The position numbers and the translations under genes were made by a program. From Streptomyces sp. NRRL S-350 (GTDB lineage: Bacteria; Actinomycetota; Actinomycetes; Streptomycetales; Streptomycetaceae), in assembly GCF_000719705.1 (NCBI RefSeq), contig NZ_JOHO01000015.1:62001-126000 (forward strand): a stretch of DNA of 64,000 nucleotides, in the 5' to 3' direction. Under the pieces are notes generated by a model. It had not been told where the DNA came from. It ran no database searches and saw only the letters and a list, made by a program, of their open reading frames with translations. Below, one piece after another: positions 52,823 to 61,522 of the stretch. Each line of letters opens with the position of its first letter. The first letter of the stretch is position 1.

Positions 52823-52864
52823 CTGCGACAGCCCGGCAACCGTCCTGTTGCCGGGCTGTCGCAG
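52823..52864 (+). terminator. 18-bp perfect stem terminator
   Basis: The arms 52823-52840 (CTGCGACAGCCCGGCAAC) and 52847-52864 are perfectly complementary with loop CGTCCT. It begins 41 bp after the stop of the PucR-like gene. Confidence 0.9.
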
Positions 52865-52999
52865 TGTCACGGGGGCCGCGCGTACCAGGGTGTCAAAAAG
52901 GCGTGAAGATTGCCGGATCCTGGCAATGTGCGACGGGCTCCCCCGCTGCCATGATCTCCCCGGCGCCGATTCGCGGGGCCGTGGGAAAGGCGGGGGAGC

Positions 53000-53794
53000 G
53001 TGGCCGTGACGGGGGGATTCTTCGCGGCCGCGCTGGCCTTCCCGACGGCGCTGTTCAGTTTCGCGCTGGTGGTGGTCGTCGGGTACTGGCTGTTGATGCT
53101 GCTCGGCGGACTGGGGTTCGACGCCCTGCACGGGGGACACGGCGTCGGGCACCACGCGGGCGCCGGGCACGTCGGGCAGGTGGGCCACGCGGGTCACGTC
53201 GGGCACGGTGCCGGGGGGCACGGTGCCGGGGGGAGCGTGGCCCACGGGGCGCCCGGCGGGCACGGCTCCGACGGGGGGAACGCGGGGCACCCGGGGAACG
53301 GGGGAACCGCCTCCCGTGCGGGGGCCGGCCACCACGGGGGCGTGCTGGAGGCGCTGGGGCTGGGCGGGGTGCCCGTGACGGTGGCGGTGTCGCTGCTGGT
53401 CGCGCTCGCCTGGTTCGTCAGCCTGGCCGGCACCGCGCTCACCTCGGGGGCACCGGCGCGCGGCGGCGTGCTCGCCGTCGCGCTGGTCGCCTCCTGGGCG
53501 GGCACCCGGCTGCTCGTCACGCCGCTGTCGCGGCTGTTCCCGGAGGACCGGCCGGTGACCCGGGGGGACTTCGTCGGCCGGGTGTGCGTGATCCGCACCG
53601 GCCGGGTCACGGCCGACTTCGGGCAGGCCGAGGTCACCGCCGAGGACGGCTCCACCGCGACCGTCCAGGTCCGTACGCCCGCCCCCGAGCCGGGGCTGAC
53701 CGCCGGGCGGACCGCCCTGATCTTCGACTACGACGCCGAGGCCGAGCACTTCCTGGTGGCGCCGTTCGACCCGTCGCCGCCGGGCCTCACCTGA
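53000..53794 (+). CDS. YqiJ/NfeD-like membrane protein with Gly/His-rich segment
   Basis: A 264-aa protein: a helix (FFAAALAFPTALFSFALVVVVG), then a Gly/His-rich tract (about 43-115) with many GH dipeptides, then two or three helices (VPVTVAVSLLVALAWFVSLAG; ARGGVLAVALVASWAG). The C-terminal OB-like domain (about 185-264) reads DFVGRVCVIRTGRVTADFGQ. NfeD/YqiJ proteins work with SPFH/flotillin proteins, and a flotillin gene follows 69 bp downstream. The His-rich insert, not usual for the family, suggests metal binding. GTG start after GGCGGGGGAGC. Confidence 0.82.
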   Translation: MAVTGGFFAAALAFPTALFSFALVVVVGYWLLMLLGGLGFDALHGGHGVGHHAGAGHVGQVGHAGHVGHGAGGHGAGGSVAHGAPGGHGSDGGNAGHPGNGGTASRAGAGHHGGVLEALGLGGVPVTVAVSLLVALAWFVSLAGTALTSGAPARGGVLAVALVASWAGTRLLVTPLSRLFPEDRPVTRGDFVGRVCVIRTGRVTADFGQAEVTAEDGSTATVQVRTPAPEPGLTAGRTALIFDYDAEAEHFLVAPFDPSPPGLT

Positions 53795-53863
53795 CGGCCC
53801 GCCGTTCCCCCGCACCCGTTCTCCGCTCCGCTCCAACTCGCCATCTCGTCAAAGGACTCCGTG

Positions 53864-55882
53864 ATGGACACCATCGCCGTGGGTTTCGGCGTTCTCGTCG
53901 CCGTCGTGCTGCTCATCGTGCTCGCCGTGCTGCTGTTCGTGGGCCGCCTGTTCCAGAAGGTCGAGCAGGGCAAGGCACTGATCGTCTCCCGGACGAAGAA
54001 GGTCGACGTCACCTTCACCGGCGCGATCGTCCTGCCGGTCCTGCACAAGGCCGAGCTGATGGACATCACCGCGAAGACGGTGGAGATCCACCGGGCCGGC
54101 CGGGACGGCCTGATCTGCCGGGACAACATCCGCGCCGACATCCGGATCTCCTTCTTCGTCCGGGTGAACAAGACCGTCGAGGACGTCATCAAGGTGGCGC
54201 AGTCGATCGGCACCGCCCGGGCCAGCGACTCGCAGGCGATCCAGGACTTCTTCGCCGCGAAGTTCGCCGAGGCGCTGAAGACCGTCGGCAAGCAGCTGGA
54301 CTTCACCGACCTGTACACGCACCGGCACGAGTTCCGGGACCAGATCATCGCCGTCATCGGCACCGACCTCAACGGCTACACCCTCGAGGACGCGGCCATC
54401 GACCACCTGGAACAGACTCCGATGAGCCAGCTGGACTCCGACAACATCCTCGACGCGCAGGGCATCCGCAAGATCACCGAGCTGACCGCGATCGAGCACG
54501 TGCGCACCAACGAGTACCAGCGCACCGAGGAGAAGGAGATCACCCGGCAGAACGTGGACGCCCGGGAGACCGTCCTGGAGCTCGAACGCCGCCAGGCCGA
54601 CGCCGAGATCCGCCAGCGCCGCGAGATCGAGACCCTGCGGGCCAAGGAGGACGCGGTGATCGCCCGGGTGCAGGAGGAGGAGCGGCTCAACGCGCAGACC
54701 GCCTTCCTGCGGACCGAGGAACTGCTCGGGGTGCAGCGGGAGAACCAGGCCCGCGAGGTCGCGGTGGCGCAGAAGAACCGCGAGCGGGTGATCGCGGTGG
54801 AGAACGAGCGGATCGAGAAGGACCGCCTGCTGGAGGTGGTCGGCCGCGAGCGGGAGACCGAACTCGCCACCATCGCCAAGGCCAAGGAGGTCGAGTCCGC
54901 CAAGCGGGAGGTCGCCGACGTGGTCCGCGAGCGGGTCGCGGTGGACCGGACCGTCGCCGAGCAGGAGGAGGCCGTCAAGACGCTGCGGGCGGTCGAGGAG
55001 GCCGAGCGCGTCCGCAAGGCCGTCGTCATCCAGGCCGAGGCGGAGGCGCAGGAGAAGCTCGTCAAGGACATCAAGGCCGCCGAGGCCGCCGAGCAGGCCG
55101 CCTCGCACAAGGCCCGCGAGGCGCTGGTGATGGCCGAGGCCCGGCAGAAGGCCGCCGAGCTGGACGCGACGGCCAAGATCCGCCTGGCGGAGGGCGTCCG
55201 GGCGGAGGCCGCCGCCGAGGGCCTGGCCCGGGTCGAGGTGCGGGAGCAGGAGGCCGCGGCGGTGGAGAAGGTGGGCCTCGCCGAGGCCGTCGTCCAGGTC
55301 GAGAAGGCCAAGGCCTCCGCGCTGGAGGTGGGCTCCAGGCTGAAGGCCGAGGCCGAGGGCCTGACCGAGAAGGCCGCGGCGATGGCCAAGCTGGACGAGG
55401 CCTCGCGCGGGCACGAGGAGTACCGGCTGCGGCTGGCCGCCGAGAAGGACGTCCGGCTGGCCGGGCTGGACACCCAGCGGCAGATCGCCGAGGCCCAGGC
55501 GGCGCTGGTCGCGGCCGGGCTGGAGAAGGCGAAGATCGACATCGTCGGCGGGGACTCGGTGTTCTTCGACCGGCTGGTGCAGTCGGTGACGGCCGGCAAG
55601 AGCGTCGACGCCTTCGTCGGACACTCGCAGACCGCGCAGGCCCTGGCCGGCCCGTGGCTGGACGGACGGTCCAGCTTCACCGACGACCTCACCCGGGTGC
55701 TGTCCACGGTCTCCACCGCGGACGTGCAGAACCTGACGGTGTCCGCGCTGCTGATGCGGCTGATCGGCTCGGGGACCGGCGAACAGGCCGGACAGCTGAG
55801 CCAACTGCTGGACTCCGCCCGCAAGCTGGGCCTCGCCGAGACGCCGGTCGGAGCGCTGGCCACGGCGAACGGGTCCAGGTAG
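53864..55882 (+). CDS. Flotillin (YqiK-type SPFH protein)
   Basis: A 672-aa membrane-anchored flotillin that forms large oligomers and organises membrane microdomains. The N-terminal helix is about 7-28 (VLVAVVLLIVLAVLLFVG), and the SPFH/PHB domain about 30-215 (ALIVSRTKKVDVTFTGAIVL). A very long coiled coil (about 220-560, Glu/Ala/Lys/Arg heptads such as VVRERVAVDRTVAEQEEAVK) is followed by a C-terminal region with a hydrophobic end (VSALLMRLIGSGTGEQAGQL). ATG 53864 follows AAAGGACTCCGTG. It lies between an NfeD-like gene and a giant AAA+ ATPase gene. Confidence 0.92.
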   Translation: MDTIAVGFGVLVAVVLLIVLAVLLFVGRLFQKVEQGKALIVSRTKKVDVTFTGAIVLPVLHKAELMDITAKTVEIHRAGRDGLICRDNIRADIRISFFVRVNKTVEDVIKVAQSIGTARASDSQAIQDFFAAKFAEALKTVGKQLDFTDLYTHRHEFRDQIIAVIGTDLNGYTLEDAAIDHLEQTPMSQLDSDNILDAQGIRKITELTAIEHVRTNEYQRTEEKEITRQNVDARETVLELERRQADAEIRQRREIETLRAKEDAVIARVQEEERLNAQTAFLRTEELLGVQRENQAREVAVAQKNRERVIAVENERIEKDRLLEVVGRERETELATIAKAKEVESAKREVADVVRERVAVDRTVAEQEEAVKTLRAVEEAERVRKAVVIQAEAEAQEKLVKDIKAAEAAEQAASHKAREALVMAEARQKAAELDATAKIRLAEGVRAEAAAEGLARVEVREQEAAAVEKVGLAEAVVQVEKAKASALEVGSRLKAEAEGLTEKAAAMAKLDEASRGHEEYRLRLAAEKDVRLAGLDTQRQIAEAQAALVAAGLEKAKIDIVGGDSVFFDRLVQSVTAGKSVDAFVGHSQTAQALAGPWLDGRSSFTDDLTRVLSTVSTADVQNLTVSALLMRLIGSGTGEQAGQLSQLLDSARKLGLAETPVGALATANGSR

Positions 55883-55947
55883 CAGCACCGGTCGAAGTCG
55901 CGCCCGGCTTCCGAGCAATGACCCGCCGAGTACCTGAGGAACTGACC

Positions 55948-58900
55948 GTGGACGCCCTCGACACCCGGCTCGACGCCGGAACCTACGAGGTCCTGCGTGG
56001 CCGGCTCGCCCGGTCCGCCGCCGAACTCGCCGACCGCGCCCAGGCGTTGAACGCCCGCCGGGTCGAGGAGTTCGGCGGCGGGCAGCTGCGGCTCACCGGC
56101 ACCGGGCGGCTCACCACCGCCCGGCCCTGCCTCCCGCAGGACCTCACCGCCGCCGGCGGACTGCTGCTGCTCGGCACCCGCCCCACCGGAGCCGCGGACG
56201 GCGCCGAACCCTCCGCCGACCCCGCCGACTCCCCGGGCGCCCCCGGGACCGTCGGGGACCTCGGGGCCGTCGGGGACCTCGGAGTCCTCGGGGTCCACCG
56301 CCCCGACCTCTCCTCCGCCCCCGCCGAGGGCACCCTCCTCGACGACCCCCGGCTGCGCCAGGACCTCGCCGACCTGCGGCGCTACTTCCGCGACGCCCGG
56401 CTGGAACGGCTGCGCCCCACGGAGGGCCGCCTGCTCGCCGTCTTCCGCACCGGCCCGGCCGCCGCCGACGTCCGGGTCCTGCGCTGGCGCCTCGACGACG
56501 GCGCCGACGACGCCCGGCCCGCCTACCTCGACGGGCGCGGCGAACGCGACCACACCCCCGCCGACGGGCAACAGCTCCCCTGGACGGCCCTGACCCGCGA
56601 CGACCAGCTGCCCGTCGGCCCCGGCCGCCCGCCCCGCGCCGACCTGGCCGGCGAACTGCACCTCGGCGTCGACGGCGGCCGGCTGACCCTCACCGCCCCC
56701 GACGGCCGGGAACTGCACCGCGAACCGCTCACCGACGCCCTGCAGACCCTCGCCGACGCACAGATCGCCCACGCCCGGCTGGGCACCCTGCTGCTGGTCC
56801 GCGTGCGCCCCTACCAGGAGGACACCGTCCGGCACCTGGTGGTGCACCTGCCCACCGGCACCGTCACCCGGATCGACGCGCTCGGCCAGGCCTGCCTGCG
56901 CCTGCCCGCCGACCAGGGCGTGGCCTTCCCCGGCGGCTGCCACCTCGCGGACGGCACCGTGCGCACCTTCGACCAGCCCGTCGACGGCCTGGTGTACGAG
57001 CGCACCGTCCACTCGCCCAACGGCGAGGACGTGCTGTACGAGTTCCGCTCCCCCGCCGACGGCCGCGCCCTGCTGCAGCCGTACAACAGCGTCCGCCAGG
57101 AAGCCGCCGCCCCGCTGCCCTGCCAGGGCTACGCGCTGCTCGCCGACGGCACCCTCATCGCCCTGCGCCCGGCCGAGGACGGGCCCACCCGGCTGCACCC
57201 CGTCCAGCTGTGGCAGACGCCGTTCACCAGCGAACGCTTCGCCGCCGAACAGCTGCCCGGCACCGGGCCGTTGGCCCGCATCGGCAACGCCGACCTGGTC
57301 CGCGGCCTGGCCGACTGCCTCGCCGTCGCCCGCCTGGCCGCGGCCGGCGCCGACACCCCGGCCGGCCACCAGGCCGTCCTCGCCGCCTGCACCCGCACCG
57401 CCGACCGCCACCACTGGCTGGGCCAGAACGGCCTCGGCGACCTCGCCGCCCCGCTCGCCGAGATCCGCGACACCGCCCGCCGGGTCATCGCCGAATACGA
57501 CGCGATCGCCCAGCTCACCGCCCACGCCGCCGCCCGGGCCGACGAGACCGCCGACCACGTCGAAGGCCTGCTGCGCACCGCCCGCGGCGAAACCCTCGCC
57601 GACGCCGCCGAATGGGTCGACCGGCTCGCCGGGCTGCGCCGCGCCCAAGGCCGGGTCGAAGCCCTGCGCGACCTGCCCCGCGCCGACCCGCACCGGATCG
57701 ACGCCCTCGCCGCCCACCTCGCCGAAGGCCTGGCCGAGGCCGCCGACCGGGCCGTCGGCCAACTCGCCGAACCAGACGCCTTCCAGCCGCACCGGCGCCG
57801 CGCCACCGAACTCGCCGAGGCCTGCGCCGCCATCGCCACCGCCGCCGAGGCCGAACCGCTCGGCGGCGAACTCACCGCCCGGAGCGAGGAGCTGCAGACC
57901 GTCTCCGAACTCGTCGGCACCCTCGACCTGGCCGACGCCACCACCCGGACCGCCATCCTGGACCGGCTCGCCGACGTCCTCGGACTGCTCAACCGGGCCC
58001 GCACCGCGCTCACCGTACGCCGCCGGGAACTGCGCACCCGCGAAGCCGCCGCCGAATTCGCCGCCGAGACGGCCCTGCTCGGCCAGGCCACCACCGCAGC
58101 GCTCGCCGCCGCCGACACCCCCGAAGCCTGCGACGACCAGCTCGGCCGGCTCCTCCTGCGGATCGAGCAGCTGGAAACCCGCTTCGCCGACGCCGACCCG
58201 GCCCTCGGCGAACAGCTCACCGACCGGCGCACCGAGATCCACGACGCGCTCACCGCCCGCCGCCAGCACCTCCTGGAGGAACGGGCCCGCCGCGCCGACC
58301 GGATCGCCGCCTCCGCCGACCGCATCCTCGACACCCTGCACCGGCGCCTGGCCGCCCTCGACACCGCCGCCGAGATCGACGCCGCCCTGGCCGCCGACCC
58401 GACGGCCGTCAAACTCCGCGACCTGGCCGGCCAGTTGACCGCGCTCGGCGACCGCGTCCGGGCCGAGGAACTGACCGGACGGCTGCGCGCCGCCCGCGGC
58501 CGCGCCCACCGCTCCCTGCGCGACCGCGCCGAACTCGCCGGGGACGGCCCCGGCACCCTGCGACTCGGCCGGCACCTGTTCGGCGTCACCACCCAGCGGC
58601 CCGAACTAGCCCTCGTCCCCTGGCGCGGGCGCCCCGCCTTCACCCTCACCGGCACCGGCTACCGCTCCCCCGTCACCGACCCGGCCTTCGCCGCCACCGC
58701 ACGCTACTGGGACCGCCCGCTGCCGTCGGAGACCCCGCAGCTCTACCGCGCCGAATACCTCGCCGCGAGCCTGCTGGCGGCCGCCGAGCAGGGCTCGCTC
58801 ACCACCGAAGCGGACCTGCTGGACCACGTCCGCCGGGCGGCCGAGCAGCGGCCGGACGAGGGCTACCAGCGCGGCGTGCACGACCACGACGCGGCGCTGC

Positions 58901-60729
58901 TGCTCCGCGCGCTGCTCGAACTCGCCGCCGAGGCAGGACTGTTGCGGCACCCGGCAAGCGCCCGGGCAGCCGCGCAACTGTACTGGGCGCACGGCACCGA
59001 CGAGCGGCAGCGGCTGCTCTGGCGCACCCGGGCCCGCTCGCTCGGGCTCGCCCGCGAGGCCTTCGGCGGTGCCGCCCCCGCGGCGGCACTCGACGGACTC
59101 GCCCGCGAACTCACCGCGGCCGTCGCCCGGTTCGTCCCCGACGCCGGCCCCGCCGGGCCCTACCTGGTCGCCGAACTCGCCGCCGCCACACCAGCGTTCG
59201 TCCACTCGGCCGGCGCCGCCGCACTGCTCGACAAGTTCCGCGCCGCCCCCGAGTCGGCCGGCCTCACCGAAGCCCTGGCCGCGCTGCCCGACGAGCCCGG
59301 GCTACTGCCCGCACGCCGCCAGCTCGCCGAAGCCTGGCTGTCGGCGTGCGCCGCCGACGCCGACCCGGCCGACCTCGCCGAGGCCGCCGCCGTCCTGCTC
59401 TGCCCGTCGCTGCCGCGCCGGCCCGCCGAGGGCGCCGTCGGCACCCGGATCACCGGACTGCTCGGCGACCACCCTCGGCTGACCGGCGGCGCGCTCGACC
59501 TACGGTTGGACGAACTGCTCGCCCGGGTCAGCGAGTTCGAGGCCGTCGAGGTGCCCGGCTACCGGGCCTACCAGCGGCTGCGCGGCGAGCTGCTGGCCGC
59601 CGAACACGCCCGGCTGCGACTCGACCAGTACCGGCCCGCCCCGCTCAACGGCTTCGTCCGCAACCGGCTGATCGACCGGGTGTACCTGCCGCTGATCGGC
59701 GACAACCTCGCCAAGCAGCTCGGCACGGCCGACCCCGGCGGGCCCGTCGACCGCAGCGGCCTGCTGCTGCTGGTCTCCCCGCCCGGCTACGGCAAGACCA
59801 CCCTGGTCGAGTACCTCGCCGAACGACTCGGCCTGCTGCTGGTCACCGTCAGCGGCCCGGCGCTCGGCCACCGGGTCACCTCGCTGGACCCGGCCGAAGC
59901 GCCCGACGCCACCTCCCGGCGCGAGGTGGAGAAGCTCAACTTCGCCCTGCACGCCGGCGACAACGTGCTGCTCTACGTGGACGACGTCCAGCACACCTCG
60001 CCCGAGTTCCTGCAGCGCTTCATCCCGCTGTGCGACGCGCAGCGCCGGATCGACGGCGTCTGGGACGGCGAGGCCCGCGAGTGGGACCTGCGCGGCAAAC
60101 GCTTCGCCGTCGTGATGGCCGCCAACCCGTACACCGAGTCCGGGCGGCTGTTCCGACTGCCCGACATGCTCGCCAACCGGGCCGACGTGTGGAACCTCGG
60201 TGACGCCGTCGCCGGGCGCGACGACCTCTTCGCGCTCAGCTTCGTCGAGAACGCCCTGCCCGCCAACACCCACCTGGCCCCGCTCGCCACCGCCGAACAC
60301 GCCGACCTGGACACCCTGCTCGCCCGCGCGGCCGGCGTCCCCGGCGGCACCCTGGCCGGCGCCTGGCCGGCCGCCGAGGTCGAGCGGATGACCGCCGTCC
60401 TGGCGGGCCTGCTCCACCTGCGCGGCACCGTCCTGGCCGTCAACCGCGCCTACCTCGACTCCGCCGCCCAGGACGACCGCGCCCGCACCGAACCCCCGTT
60501 CCTGCTCCAGGGCTCCTACCGCAACATGGCCAAACTCGCCCAGCGCCTCGACCCCGCCCTCACCCGGCCCGAACTCGACGCCCTCCTCACCGACCACTAC
60601 CGCGCCGAAGCCCAACCCCTGGGCGCCGATGCGGAAGCACAGCTCCTGAAGCTGGCGGAGCTGCGCGGCAGCCTGACGCCGACACAGGCGGCCCGCTGGG
60701 AGGAGCTGAAGCGCGCCTGGCGGGGTTAG
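55948..60729 (+). CDS. Giant AAA+ ATPase of the flotillin operon ('DNA repair ATPase' type)
   Basis: A 1593-aa protein. The first 550 residues hold repeated beta-rich segments (RVLRWRLDDGADDA; VYERTVHSPNGEDVLYEF). A long coiled-coil/helical middle (about 500-880) and an all-helical region follow. A C-terminal AAA+ module (about 1240-1560) has Walker A SPPGYGKTTLVEYLAERLG near 1279 and Walker B NVLLYVDDVQH near 1339, with sensor-1-like VVMAANPYTESGR. Homologues are annotated as DNA repair ATPases, but a repair function is not supported by sequence; the operon with flotillin and NfeD/YqiJ argues for a membrane-linked remodelling role. GTG 55948 has GAGGA seven bases upstream; ATG 55918 is the alternative. 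Confidence 0.85.
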   Translation: MDALDTRLDAGTYEVLRGRLARSAAELADRAQALNARRVEEFGGGQLRLTGTGRLTTARPCLPQDLTAAGGLLLLGTRPTGAADGAEPSADPADSPGAPGTVGDLGAVGDLGVLGVHRPDLSSAPAEGTLLDDPRLRQDLADLRRYFRDARLERLRPTEGRLLAVFRTGPAAADVRVLRWRLDDGADDARPAYLDGRGERDHTPADGQQLPWTALTRDDQLPVGPGRPPRADLAGELHLGVDGGRLTLTAPDGRELHREPLTDALQTLADAQIAHARLGTLLLVRVRPYQEDTVRHLVVHLPTGTVTRIDALGQACLRLPADQGVAFPGGCHLADGTVRTFDQPVDGLVYERTVHSPNGEDVLYEFRSPADGRALLQPYNSVRQEAAAPLPCQGYALLADGTLIALRPAEDGPTRLHPVQLWQTPFTSERFAAEQLPGTGPLARIGNADLVRGLADCLAVARLAAAGADTPAGHQAVLAACTRTADRHHWLGQNGLGDLAAPLAEIRDTARRVIAEYDAIAQLTAHAAARADETADHVEGLLRTARGETLADAAEWVDRLAGLRRAQGRVEALRDLPRADPHRIDALAAHLAEGLAEAADRAVGQLAEPDAFQPHRRRATELAEACAAIATAAEAEPLGGELTARSEELQTVSELVGTLDLADATTRTAILDRLADVLGLLNRARTALTVRRRELRTREAAAEFAAETALLGQATTAALAAADTPEACDDQLGRLLLRIEQLETRFADADPALGEQLTDRRTEIHDALTARRQHLLEERARRADRIAASADRILDTLHRRLAALDTAAEIDAALAADPTAVKLRDLAGQLTALGDRVRAEELTGRLRAARGRAHRSLRDRAELAGDGPGTLRLGRHLFGVTTQRPELALVPWRGRPAFTLTGTGYRSPVTDPAFAATARYWDRPLPSETPQLYRAEYLAASLLAAAEQGSLTTEADLLDHVRRAAEQRPDEGYQRGVHDHDAALLLRALLELAAEAGLLRHPASARAAAQLYWAHGTDERQRLLWRTRARSLGLAREAFGGAAPAAALDGLARELTAAVARFVPDAGPAGPYLVAELAAATPAFVHSAGAAALLDKFRAAPESAGLTEALAALPDEPGLLPARRQLAEAWLSACAADADPADLAEAAAVLLCPSLPRRPAEGAVGTRITGLLGDHPRLTGGALDLRLDELLARVSEFEAVEVPGYRAYQRLRGELLAAEHARLRLDQYRPAPLNGFVRNRLIDRVYLPLIGDNLAKQLGTADPGGPVDRSGLLLLVSPPGYGKTTLVEYLAERLGLLLVTVSGPALGHRVTSLDPAEAPDATSRREVEKLNFALHAGDNVLLYVDDVQHTSPEFLQRFIPLCDAQRRIDGVWDGEAREWDLRGKRFAVVMAANPYTESGRLFRLPDMLANRADVWNLGDAVAGRDDLFALSFVENALPANTHLAPLATAEHADLDTLLARAAGVPGGTLAGAWPAAEVERMTAVLAGLLHLRGTVLAVNRAYLDSAAQDDRARTEPPFLLQGSYRNMAKLAQRLDPALTRPELDALLTDHYRAEAQPLGADAEAQLLKLAELRGSLTPTQAARWEELKRAWRG

Positions 60730-60759
60730 CCGGGCACGGCCACGCCCGGCGCCGGGCAT

Positions 60760-60838
60760 GGACGGTGCGGGGGTGGACCGTGCCGGGGGCGGACGGTGCC
60801 GAGGGTGGATGGTGCCGGGGCTGGACGGTGCCGGGTGG
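60760..60838. repeat. Five tandem copies of a 16-bp unit
   Basis: A degenerate head-to-tail repeat of GGACGGTGCCGGGGGT (60760, 60775, 60791, 60807, 60823), the first copy one base short. It lies after the stop of the AAA+ gene, which is itself followed by a small GCCGGGC/GCCCGGC hairpin. It does not encode protein in any convincing frame. Confidence 0.75.
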
Positions 60839-60956
60839 GGGCGACGTGGCGGGTGCGGCGGGTCCGGCGGCGGTGGCGGACGCCGGCCGGGGGCGGGTGG
60901 GGATCTTCAGGCGGGTCGGTTCCGATCGGTCCCTTGCACTTCCGGGCGCGGCAGTT

Positions 60957-61325
60957 CTATCCGGCCGAGTGCGGCGTCCCGTCCGGCCCGGGGCCAGCCC
61001 CCGGGGAGCCGGGTCCTGGGAAGCCCGAACCTGGTGAACCCGGCCCTGTCGAGCCCGGCCCTGGTGAACCCGGCCCTGTCGAGCCCGGCCCTGGTGAACC
61101 CGGCCCTGTCGAGCCCGGCCCTGGTGAGCCGGGTCCTGCGGGCCGGTGTCCGTCCGGAGCGGCCGGCGCGTCCCAGGCCGGATCGGGCAGTCCCGGTACG
61201 GCTCGCCCCTCCGCCTGCCAGCGCCGGGCCAGCTCGGAGTAGATGGGCGCCTCGGGGTCGGGCATCGTGGGTGGCGCCACCCCGTGCAGGATCGTTTCTT
61301 CGACCGGCCGTCGCGGGACCGGCAT
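60957..61325 (-). CDS. Small hypothetical protein with Gly/Pro/Ser repeat tail
   Basis: A 122-aa protein. The N-terminal half is conserved-looking: PVPRRPVEETILHGVAPPTM, then PDPEAPIYSELARRWQAEGR and a stretch LPDPAWDAP. The C-terminal half is PGSPGPGSTG repeated about three and a half times, then irregular Gly/Pro-rich sequence to PHSAG. The repeat is encoded by a 30-bp tandem array. ATG 61325 was chosen; a GTG six codons upstream is possible. The head resembles small proteins that occur singly in many streptomycete genomes and are of unknown role. The tail is expected to be disordered and length-variable. Confidence 0.7.
   Translation of the reverse strand: MPVPRRPVEETILHGVAPPTMPDPEAPIYSELARRWQAEGRAVPGLPDPAWDAPAAPDGHRPAGPGSPGPGSTGPGSPGPGSTGPGSPGPGSTGPGSPGSGFPGPGSPGAGPGPDGTPHSAG
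61033..61138. repeat. 30-bp tandem repeat inside the small protein gene
   Basis: Three exact copies of a 30-bp unit begin at 61033, 61063 and 61093, with a partial fourth at 61123 and degenerate copies on the left. Each unit encodes ten residues (PGSPGPGSTG type) of the minus-strand gene. The perfect identity suggests recent expansion by slippage or recombination. Confidence 0.9.
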
Positions 61326-61430
61326 CGCCCCAAATCCGCTCACACCCGCCCAACGCACCCCGCCCGCCACGGGACACGGCCGTGTCAACCGGGAGGCCCG
61401 CACACACCCCCTCGCGGGGCGTCCTCCCCC

Positions 61431-61469
61431 GGTGCGCAAGAAGTCGGCCCGTCCGACTTCCTGCGCACC
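61431..61469. terminator. Hairpin terminator
   Basis: The arms 61431-61447 (GGTGCGCAAGAAGTCGG) and 61453-61469 pair over 17 bp with one wobble and a 5-nt loop. It is downstream of the FprB-like gene (stop at 61523, minus strand) and upstream of the small protein gene. The core GAAGTCG/CGACTTC also occurs in the mscS terminator. Confidence 0.82.
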
Positions 61470-61522
61470 CCCGACGATCAGCACCCGCGGTGCCCCACGA
61501 CCGGCACCCCCACGACCGGCGT

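Noticed and set aside
52864..55947. 5' extension of the AAA+ frame through the NfeD-like and flotillin genes
   Set aside because: The extension translates to Arg/Gly-rich filler and overlaps two real genes; a start at 55948 or 55918 is far better.
54376..58575. 1399-codon open frame antisense to the flotillin and AAA+ genes
   Set aside because: It is the G/C-rich shadow of two clear genes; its translation is low-complexity Gly/Val/Ala/Arg without domains, and the plus-strand proteins have intact motifs.
61033..61138. CRISPR-like array
   Set aside because: The 30-bp copies are directly adjacent without spacers and encode a peptide repeat.
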